In this document: positions 32,197-40,000 of the stretch, piece after piece
How positions within the stretch are numbered: the first letter of the stretch is position 1
Layout of the letters: every line of letters starts with the position of its first letter
NCBI GenBank assembly: GCA_030445275.1
Contig: JAUCSE010000023.1
Span: 1 to 56,028, forward strand
Source: Mucilaginibacter sp.
GTDB lineage: Bacteria; Bacteroidota; Bacteroidia; Sphingobacteriales; Sphingobacteriaceae
DNA length: 56,028 nucleotides
Reading direction: 5' to 3'
The notes under the pieces: model-generated
What the model saw: the letters and a program-made list of their open reading frames with translations, nothing else
Database searches by the model: none
What the model was told of the DNA's origin: nothing
Translations under genes and position numbers: made by a program

Positions 32197-32335
32197 GCGT
32201 GGAGCCTCACCTGACAGCAGGCACGACCAAGCGCCCATATACGAGTGATAAACCCCACGCTATTGCGTACGGCAGATCTCGGCTCGTATAAGTTCGGGTG
32301 TGTAAATTGGTCGTTTCGCTGCCCTGAACGAGTTC
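32197..32335 (-). ncRNA. Candidate structured RNA or recombination site with nested stems
   Basis: A GC-rich island in AT-rich DNA with four nested or serial stems: ACGACCAA/TTGGTCGT (32223-32230 with 32307-32314), TATACGAG/CTCGTATA (32238-32245 with 32283-32290), ACGC-TATT-GCGT (32257-32268), CCTG/CAGG (32210-32221) and GAACGAGTTC (32326-32335). GCGTGG (32197-32202) can alternatively pair with CCACGC (32255-32260), and the minus strand then runs into a T6 tract (32191-32186). A TAaaTTTG element lies just upstream at 32353-32360. It may be a ~160-nt RNA, a 5' leader of the lipoprotein operon, or a folded recombination site. I checked for integron attC R boxes and did not find a matching pair. 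Confidence 0.5.
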
Positions 32336-32352
32336 GCTAGAAATAATTACAT

Positions 32353-32360
32353 CAAATTTA
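32353..32360 (-). promoter_or_regulatory. -7 element ahead of the structured element/lipoprotein operon
   Basis: Minus-strand TAaaTTTG predicts transcription from near 32346 through the structured element towards the lipoprotein gene at 32145. Confidence 0.5.
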
Positions 32361-32421
32361 GGAAAACTGATTGGAATATTGCCGGCTTAGTTTTATTTTG
32401 GCTATATAAAATTAGTCTAAG

Positions 32422-32646
32422 ATGGAATCACAATTACAGGAAAGAAAAGATATGTTCTGGATAGAAGTTGATAAACTTATCGATAAGTCATATCCTCAGA
32501 TAGATAAAAATAATTTAAGAAAGAAGTTAAAAATTATAAAATACGCTAAAATCCGGGAGGAAGAGGGGTCGGATCTATCCCGTGCCTTTTACACTGAGCT
32601 AGATAATCTCTTTCGACGATATGTTTCGGCTTGGGAATCGGAGTAA
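32422..32646 (+). CDS. Hypothetical small charged protein (doubtful)
   Basis: 74 residues, highly charged and helical (ERKDMFWIEVDKLIDKSY, LRKKLKIIKYAKIREEEG, ELDNLFRRYVSAWE). No family recognised. The opposite strand has an overlapping 58-codon frame at 32546-32722 (starts MEKKSKVKSRRKGDSVF, has NGKEWIDITPIPKPKH, ends LPPGF) that also reads like protein. At most one is likely to be real, and the sequence does not settle which. Confidence 0.35.
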   Translation: MESQLQERKDMFWIEVDKLIDKSYPQIDKNNLRKKLKIIKYAKIREEEGSDLSRAFYTELDNLFRRYVSAWESE

Positions 32647-32852
32647 TATCTATCCATTCTTTACCATTTATAAATACAGAATCGCCTTTTCTTCTGGATT
32701 TTACTTTTGATTTCTTTTCCATCCTAATATCAGAGGCGGAGGAAAATGATGAGATTGGTTAATTAATTCCGCCAACGGGTCTAAATAAATCTAGATTCGT
32801 TCATTTTACCCTCTGCTGACCCAATAAAGTATCAACATAAAAACCAAAAAAG

Positions 32853-32860
32853 TATCTTTG
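32853..32860 (+). promoter_or_regulatory. -7 promoter element of mnmA
   Basis: TAtcTTTG ends 7 bases before the mnmA ATG, predicting an almost leaderless mRNA, as for dnaB. Confidence 0.6.
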
Positions 32861-32867
32861 CAACATT

Positions 32868-33956
32868 ATGAGTAAGCATGGCAGGATATTAGTGGCAATG
32901 AGCGGTGGTGTTGATAGTTCGGTAGCAGCAGTAATGTTGCATGAGCAGGGCTATGAAGTTATTGGTCTTACCATGAAAACCTGGGACTATGCCTCGTCGG
33001 GTGGTAGCTCAAAAGAAACAGGTTGCTGCAGCCTGGATAGTATCAATGATGCCCGTGCTTTAGCTGTGGGTTATGGTTTCCCCCATTATATATTGGATAT
33101 CAGAAATGAATTTGGCGATTTTGTGATCGACAATTTTGTTGATGAGTACCTGGCAGGTCGTACCCCTAACCCATGCGTTTTATGCAATACCCATATTAAA
33201 TGGGACGCGCTTTTAAAACGTGCCGACAAACTGGATTGTGAATTTATAGCCACAGGCCACTATGCCAATATCCGCTTGCAGGATAGCGGCCGTTATGTCA
33301 TATCAAAAGGTAAAGACGAAAATAAAGACCAGTCATACGTACTTTGGGGAGTGTCCCAACAAAATCTGGCACGTACGAAATTCCCCCTGGGCAGTTTTTC
33401 TAAACCCGAAATAAGGCAAATGGCCATGGATATGGGTCAGGTTGAACTTGCCGGTAAAAGTGAAAGCTATGAAATATGCTTTGTGCCTGATAACGACTAT
33501 AGAGCCTTTTTAAGACACAAGGTTGGTGATCTGGAAGAACGTGTTGCCGGCGGCAATTTCGTACTTACAGACGGCACCATAGTGGGTCAGCACCAGGGAT
33601 ATCCGTTTTATACCATTGGTCAGCGCAAGGGTTTGGGTATTGCATTGGGTCACCCCATGTTTGTTACCAGTATTGATCCGGTAAACAATACCGTAGTTTT
33701 AGGTACCGCTGACGAATTGGAACGCAAACAAGCCTGGGTTAAAAACCTTAACCTGGTTAAATACGCCAATATTAATGAACCACTAGAGGCCATTACCAAA
33801 ATACGCTACAAAGATGCCGGTACACAAAGCACCATTGTACAAATGGGCGATCATATGAAGGTTGATTTTCATCATACCGTATCGGGTATTGCTCCAGGGC
33901 AATCAGCTGTTTTTTACGAAGGCAACGACTTGTTGGGCGGTGGATTCTTAATGTAA
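32868..33956 (+). CDS. mnmA: tRNA-specific 2-thiouridylase
   Basis: Adds sulfur to U34 of Lys, Glu and Gln tRNAs. 362 residues. The PP-loop SGGVDSSVAAVML (about residues 12-24) binds ATP; the catalytic cysteines are Cys103 (NPCVLCN) and Cys204 (YEICFV). Other landmarks are FIATGHYA, KDQSYVLWGV and GQHQGYPFYTIGQRKGLGIA. The C-terminal barrel ends SGIAPGQSAVFYEGNDLLGGGFL. Sulfur delivery in other bacteria comes from IscS through relay proteins; none is adjacent. Confidence 0.95.
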   Translation: MSKHGRILVAMSGGVDSSVAAVMLHEQGYEVIGLTMKTWDYASSGGSSKETGCCSLDSINDARALAVGYGFPHYILDIRNEFGDFVIDNFVDEYLAGRTPNPCVLCNTHIKWDALLKRADKLDCEFIATGHYANIRLQDSGRYVISKGKDENKDQSYVLWGVSQQNLARTKFPLGSFSKPEIRQMAMDMGQVELAGKSESYEICFVPDNDYRAFLRHKVGDLEERVAGGNFVLTDGTIVGQHQGYPFYTIGQRKGLGIALGHPMFVTSIDPVNNTVVLGTADELERKQAWVKNLNLVKYANINEPLEAITKIRYKDAGTQSTIVQMGDHMKVDFHHTVSGIAPGQSAVFYEGNDLLGGGFLM

Positions 33957-34011
33957 AAACGGGGCGATTCAGCACCTCCATAATTCCGCTTTACTTCAAA
34001 AATTAAAAAAT

Positions 34012-34036
34012 TAAACGTCAAGTGAATTGGCGTTTC
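34012..34036 (+). terminator. Weak hairpin after mnmA
   Basis: AAACGTCA and TGGCGTTT (one G-T pair) with a 7-base loop, then CGCTTTCTTT. Possible terminator. Confidence 0.35.
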
Positions 34037-34075
34037 GCTTTCTTTATGTTTTATTTGCAAAAAATAACTGCTTAA

Positions 34076-36472
34076 ATGGCCAAAAATTTACTCATTGTTG
34101 AATCTCCGGCGAAAGCCAAAACCATAGAAGGATACCTTGGTAAAGACTTCACCGTGAAGTCGAGCTACGGCCATATCCGCGATCTGGTAAAGTCAGAAGA
34201 CGCTATCGATACTGCCAATAATTTTACTCAAAAATACGAGGTGCCTGCCGATAAAAAACAGGTAGTTAGTGAGTTAAAGAAGTTGGCTAAAGAAGCAGAA
34301 ATGGTTTGGTTGGCATCGGACGAGGACCGTGAGGGTGAGGCCATATCCTGGCATTTATTTGAAACATTGGGTTTAAAAGACGCGACAACTAAACGTATTG
34401 TTTTTCATGAGATAACCAAACCCGCAATTTTACGGGCCATTGAAACACCGCGCAAAATTGATTATAACCTGGTTAATGCGCAGCAAGCCCGTCGTGTGCT
34501 TGACAGGCTGGTGGGTTTTGAGCTCTCTCCTGTTCTGTGGAAAAAGGTTAAACCATCGCTTTCAGCAGGTCGTGTACAATCGGTAGCTGTAAGGTTAATT
34601 GTTGACCGCGAAAGAGATATTAATAAGTTTAAATCAGAAGCCGCTTTTAAAATAGTGGCCATATTTGGTAAAGGTAAGGAAGCTTTTAAAGCCGAGCTTG
34701 CCGAGCGTTTTGCCCAACAGGAAGATGCTGAGAAATTTTTAAGCGATTGTATAGGTGCCGACTTTGATGTTCGTTCATTAGAAACCAAACCGGCCAAACG
34801 TTCGCCGGCAGCACCTTTTACTACATCAACATTGCAACAGGAAGCCAGTAGAAAACTAGGCTATTCGGTAGCACGCACCATGCAGGTAGCACAAAGGTTG
34901 TATGAATCAGGTTATATTACCTATATGCGTACCGACTCGGTAAACTTGTCTGAAACTGCTTTAGATGCTGCTCAACAAGAAATTATATCAGCTTATGGCG
35001 ATAAATACCATCAGCTAAGAAAATATAAAACCAAGAACGCAAGCGCGCAAGAGGCTCACGAAGCCATCAGGCCAACTTATTTTAATAACCATACCATTGA
35101 TGGTGAATCAAATGAGAAACGCTTATATGAACTGATCTGGAAACGTGCTATTGCCTCACAAATGAGTGAAGCTCAGTTTGAGAAAACCACTGCAAAGATC
35201 AGCATATCAACCCGTAAAGAGGATTTGACCGCTAATGGTGAAGTAATGAAATTTGATGGCTTCCTGAAGGTTTACCTTGAATCAGCCGATGATGAAGAGG
35301 ATGATACCCAACAGGATGGCGAAAATACTATGCTGCCACCTTTAACCAAAGGACAACGTTTAGCATTGCAGGAAATGTCGGCAACAGAACGTTTCTCGCG
35401 CCCGCCGGCAAGGTATACCGAAGCAAGCCTGGTTAAAAAGCTTGAAGAATTGGGTATCGGCCGGCCATCGACCTATGCCCCTACTATATCAACCATACAA
35501 AACCGCGGATATGTGGTTAAAGAAGAACGTGAAGGGAAAACACGTAATTTCAGGGTATTAATATTGAAGAGTGATGCTATAGTTAAAGAAACTAAAACTG
35601 AAAACACGGGTGCCGAGCGCGGCAAATTATTCCCTACCGATATTGGCGCTGTTGTAAATGATTTTCTGGTACAATACTTTAATGATATTGTCGACTTTAA
35701 CTTTACTGCCAGTGTTGAAAAGCAATTTGACGAAATAGCACAGGGCTTAAAGGATTGGACAGCTATGCTCCATGACTTTTATAACCCTTTCCATAAAGAA
35801 GTACAAACCACTATTGAAACAGCCGATAAAGCTACTGGCGAACGCGAATTAGGCGTTCATCCGGAAAGCGGGAAAAAAATATCTGTTCGTATAGGACGTT
35901 ATGGCCCGTTTGTACAGGTTGGTGATAATGCTACAGAAGAAAATAAGGAAGAAAAGCCTCTGTACGCAAGTTTAAGGACTGGCCAGAGTATAGAAACTAT
36001 CAGTATTGAAGAAGCACTCGAATTATTCAAACTGCCTAAAGTGGTTGGAGAATACGAAGGCAAGATAATGAAGGTAGCTATTGGTCGTTTTGGGCCATAT
36101 ATCAGTCATAACGGTTCGTTTGTCTCTTTGCCAAAAGAAATTGACCCGCTGGATGTTACCGAAGAGCAGGCCGTTGAACTGATCAACGCGAAGCGTAAAA
36201 AAGATGCAGAAAAACTGATCAAAGCATTTGATGAGGATCCGGAGGTAAAAGTATTGAATGGCCGTTGGGGCCCATATATTGAATTTGGTAAATTAAACGT
36301 TAAGATACCTAAGGATAAAGATCCATTGACACTCACCTACGATGAATGCAAGGCCTTGGCTGATGCCATGCCAAAAGATGCTAAAAAGGGACGTTTTGGT
36401 AAGACTGCAACTGCAAAAACGGCAACTAAAAAAGCACCTGCAAAGAAAAAGGCAGCAGCTAAGAAAAAATAA
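34076..36472 (+). CDS. topA: DNA topoisomerase I
   Basis: Type IA topoisomerase that relaxes negative supercoils. 798 residues. TOPRIM domain: LLIVESPAKAKTIEGYLG and WLASDEDREGEAISWHL (DxDxE). Active-site Tyr283 in GYITYMRTDS. LEELGIGRPSTYAPTISTIQNRGYV closes the gate domain. In place of C-terminal zinc fingers there are three Toprim-Crpt-like repeats, each with GRxGPxx: ISVRIGRYGPFVQVG, MKVAIGRFGPYISHN and VLNGRWGPYIEFG. The tail is Lys/Ala-rich (AKTATKKAPAKKKAAAKKK), common in Bacteroidota and likely DNA-binding. Stands alone. Confidence 0.95.
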   Translation: MAKNLLIVESPAKAKTIEGYLGKDFTVKSSYGHIRDLVKSEDAIDTANNFTQKYEVPADKKQVVSELKKLAKEAEMVWLASDEDREGEAISWHLFETLGLKDATTKRIVFHEITKPAILRAIETPRKIDYNLVNAQQARRVLDRLVGFELSPVLWKKVKPSLSAGRVQSVAVRLIVDRERDINKFKSEAAFKIVAIFGKGKEAFKAELAERFAQQEDAEKFLSDCIGADFDVRSLETKPAKRSPAAPFTTSTLQQEASRKLGYSVARTMQVAQRLYESGYITYMRTDSVNLSETALDAAQQEIISAYGDKYHQLRKYKTKNASAQEAHEAIRPTYFNNHTIDGESNEKRLYELIWKRAIASQMSEAQFEKTTAKISISTRKEDLTANGEVMKFDGFLKVYLESADDEEDDTQQDGENTMLPPLTKGQRLALQEMSATERFSRPPARYTEASLVKKLEELGIGRPSTYAPTISTIQNRGYVVKEEREGKTRNFRVLILKSDAIVKETKTENTGAERGKLFPTDIGAVVNDFLVQYFNDIVDFNFTASVEKQFDEIAQGLKDWTAMLHDFYNPFHKEVQTTIETADKATGERELGVHPESGKKISVRIGRYGPFVQVGDNATEENKEEKPLYASLRTGQSIETISIEEALELFKLPKVVGEYEGKIMKVAIGRFGPYISHNGSFVSLPKEIDPLDVTEEQAVELINAKRKKDAEKLIKAFDEDPEVKVLNGRWGPYIEFGKLNVKIPKDKDPLTLTYDECKALADAMPKDAKKGRFGKTATAKTATKKAPAKKKAAAKKK

Positions 36473-36480
36473 AAATCACC

Positions 36481-36565
36481 TGTCATTTCGAACGAGGTAC
36501 GAGGAGAAATCTTATCCAGCTTATCTATCTTAAGCATAAGATTTCTCTCTGCATTCGAAATGACA
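36481..36565. repeat. Dispersed palindrome, TGTCATTTCGA family, copy 3
   Basis: Outer arms TGTCATTTCGAA (36481-36492) and TTCGAAATGACA (36554-36565) are exact complements; inner GAGAAATCTTAT and ATAAGATTTCTC also pair. Begins 8 bases after topA stop. Confidence 0.85.
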
Positions 36566-36586
36566 GATTGTTTAAATTAATACGCA

Positions 36587-36991
36587 ATGATTAAAGACCT
36601 CCCAGAAAATAACGTACAGGATATTGCCATTGCAGTAGCATTAGAGGGCGAAAACATTGAGAGTAAGATCTGGTATGTATATCTCATTAACCTTAAAAAG
36701 GTACCTATTGAAAATGTGCTGGTTACCTCAAAAGGTTATGGTGAAAAGGATGGCGTACAGGTCAAAACCTCAACGCTAAGACACATGTTCCCGGAAGTTC
36801 CTGGTCAGGCATTTAAGCTTATTGAACCTATTGACGAGCAAACATTTGGGCTAAACAATGAGTATTGGCTCAGTTATTATATCGGCACCCACATTTACGA
36901 TAAAAAATTCATCTTTCTGCCAGAAAGTATTGTTGAAATGAATTTCATCAAGCTCCCTGTTTTAAATAAGCCGGGTGTTATGATCTTGTAA
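36587..36991 (+). CDS. Conserved hypothetical protein
   Basis: 134 residues, no signal peptide or membrane span. Mixed alpha/beta, with segments DIAIAVALEGENIESKIWYVYLINLKKVPIENVLVTSKGYGEKDGVQVKTSTLRHMFP and EYWLSYYIGTHIYDKKFIFLPESIVEMNFIKLPVLNKPGVMI. I recall similar proteins from Sphingobacteria and related groups with no established function. It lies between topA and the macroglobulin gene with an 79-base gap to the latter, so co-transcription is possible. Confidence 0.7.
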   Translation: MIKDLPENNVQDIAIAVALEGENIESKIWYVYLINLKKVPIENVLVTSKGYGEKDGVQVKTSTLRHMFPEVPGQAFKLIEPIDEQTFGLNNEYWLSYYIGTHIYDKKFIFLPESIVEMNFIKLPVLNKPGVMIL

Positions 36992-37070
36992 AACCCGTAA
37001 ATAAGTTTTCCGTTTAATTATTTATTGTCATAAATTTCATAATTTACATGACCTTAAATAAACCTATTCA

Positions 37071-40000
37071 ATGGAAAACGGATATACCAAATTCCGCAGA
37101 CGTAAGAGCATTATAACAATCGGCACATCCCTGGCGCTGATCTTATTAGTTGTTTACATTATTGCTTATGGTCGTAAAAAAACGGCAATCGACCCCGCTT
37201 TTAGTAAGTATATTGAATCATATACCACTGGTGTTATATCAAAGGAAAGCCCTATCAGGATCCGTTTGGCCAGCCAGGTACAGATTACTCATCAGCAAAA
37301 CGAGCAGGTAAGTGATGACATTTTTGATTTTTCGCCATCAATAAAAGGAAAAGCATACTGGATAGACGCCCGGACAATTGAATTCAGACCAGCCGGCAAG
37401 CTTGATCCTGAAAAAAGCTATACTGCCGATTTTGACCTGGGCAAACTGATAGAGGTACCTCATAAATTTGATCATTTTAAATTTAGCTTCCAGGTTGTAA
37501 AGCCCGATTTTAATGTAAGCTTTAGTGGTTTAACAACTGCAACCAGCACCTCTACCGACGAAATGAAGCTGGATGGAACTGTGCAGACTGCTGATACAGA
37601 AGATCCCACCATTGTTGAAAAACTGATCACCGTTAATTATTCATTCCAGGTTAAAGTGAGTTGGGAGCATAATACAGCCACCAAAACGCATCATTTTAAG
37701 ATAACAGGCTTAAAAAGGCAATCAGGTAAAATTACGCCGATTACCATTAGCTGGGATGGCAGCAGTTTAAATGTAGATAAAAAAGGGGAGCAACATTTTG
37801 ATGTACCTGCCATTGGGGATTTTAAAGTACTGAATATCCGCGCCGTGCAGGATAATGACCAATATGTATTAGTTCAATTTTCTGATGCTATTATGGTTGG
37901 ACAGGAACTCAATGGCCTTGTTGGTATAGGTAATATTGCCGATGCTGCTTATACCATTGATGGCAGTACTGTAAAAATTTACGCTCCCGAACGCTTGCAG
38001 GGCAATTACAGTGTATTTGTTAACGAAGGGGTCGAAAATATATCGCACAAAAAGATCACTAAAACCTATACAGCTAATGTATTTTTCGAGAACAGGCTAC
38101 CCAACGTTACTATTCCGGGCAAAGGTGTGATCCTACCCGACTCGGGCAAACTGATGATGCCTTTTGAAGCGGTGAATTTAAATGCTGTTGATGTAAGCAT
38201 CATCAAGATATATGAAAACAATGTACCACAATATTTCCAGAACAATGGTTTTGACGGCGGTGCAGAATTGCGGCAGGTAGGTAAACCCATTGTTCAAAAA
38301 ACCATCAGACTTGATACAGATAAAGGTTTGAATCTGAATAAGAAGAACCGTTTTATGCTTGACCTTGATCAGATGATCCGCACGGAACCGGGGGCCATTT
38401 ACAGGGTCGTGATCGGTTTTAGAAAAGAGTATTCGCTGTATAATTGCAGCATTGCAGGCGCTGGAGCAAAAAGCGATAATGATGAAGAAGATGAATACGG
38501 TGGTGATTACAGCAGCAATAGCGGCAAGGTAAGTGATGAGGATGATGATTTTTGGTCGAGATACGATAATTTTTATCCCGAGGGTTATAGCTGGCAGGAC
38601 AGGGATAATGCCTGTACCCCATCTTACTTTACCAAACAACGCTGGGCTACACGCAACATTATCGCCTCAAACATCGGCCTTATCGCCAAACGGGGCACCA
38701 ATAACAGTATGCTGGTTGCGGTGACTGATATTTTGAGCGCTCAGCCCATGTCTGGTGTTGAGCTGGAACTATTGGATTATCAGAAACAGGTGATCTATAA
38801 AACCACATCAGGAGGGGATGGCATAGTTAAGTTCGATCTGAAACGTAAACCTTACTTGCTGGTAGCCAAAAAAGGAGCACAACGAGGCTATTTAAAACTA
38901 GATGATGGTAGCTCGCTGCCGCTTACCCGTTTCAATGTGGGTGGTGAGGAAATACAGAGCGGCCTGAAAGGTTTTATTTACGGTGATCGCGGGGTTTGGC
39001 GCCCGGGAGATTCTATCTATGTTTCCTTTATCCTTGAGGATAAATTAAAAAACCTCCCACCTGATCATCCGGTGGAATTTGAATTGTATGACCCTAATGG
39101 CAAACTCTATAGGCGCATCAACAAAACAACGGCATTAGATGGTTTTTATAGTTTTCATACCGCTACAGAAACCTCGTCGCCTACCGGGAACTGGACTGCC
39201 AAGGTAAAAGTTGGCGGCGCTTTATTCGAGAAAAAGATAAAGGTGGAAACCATTATGCCTAACCGTATGAAGCTAAGCCTGTCTTTCGGAAATGCAGCTG
39301 AATTAACTAAGGGTAATAATGCCAATGGCAAACTAAGCGCCCAATGGCTGTTTGGCGGTGCGGCACAAAACCTAAAAGCTAAGGTCGACGCGTTTTTATC
39401 ACCACAAACAACCAGCTTCAAAAAATATGAAGGATATGTTTTTGATAATCCTACGCTGGCCTTTAATACGCAAACCCAAACGGTATTTGATGGCAAGTTA
39501 AGCGCCGAAGGTACGGCAAGCGTTAATGCAGATATTAATGTTGAAAAACAAGCACCAGGACAACTACGAGCCAACTTCCTGGTAAAAGTATTTGAACCAG
39601 GCGGCAATTTCAGCATTCAGCAAACGACCATGCCTTATAATGTTTATGCTGGTTATGTAGGTATTAAAACACCTGCAGGCAGTGATCTTTCGGGCATGTT
39701 GGTTACTGATAAAGATCACCAGATTGACATTGCCGATGTAGATGTAAATGGCAATGCTTTTGCAGGCACACGCAATGTACAGTTGGAACTATACAAAGTA
39801 CAATGGCGCTGGTGGTGGGATCAAACCGGTGACGAAACAAGTAACTTTACTCAGGATAAGTATAATAAACTTATTAAAGCCCAAAACGTGCAGCTTAATA
39901 ATGGCCATGGTAAATGGACATTGCGTATTCCTAAAGCTGATTGGGGCCGTTATCTGATCAAGGTAAAGGACGAGGCAACGGGTCACTCCACCGGGAAATT

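Noticed and set aside
32165..32345. Integron attC site
   Set aside because: The folded element tempted this call, but no RYYYAAC/GTTRRRY pair in the right orientation was found and no integrase is in the window.
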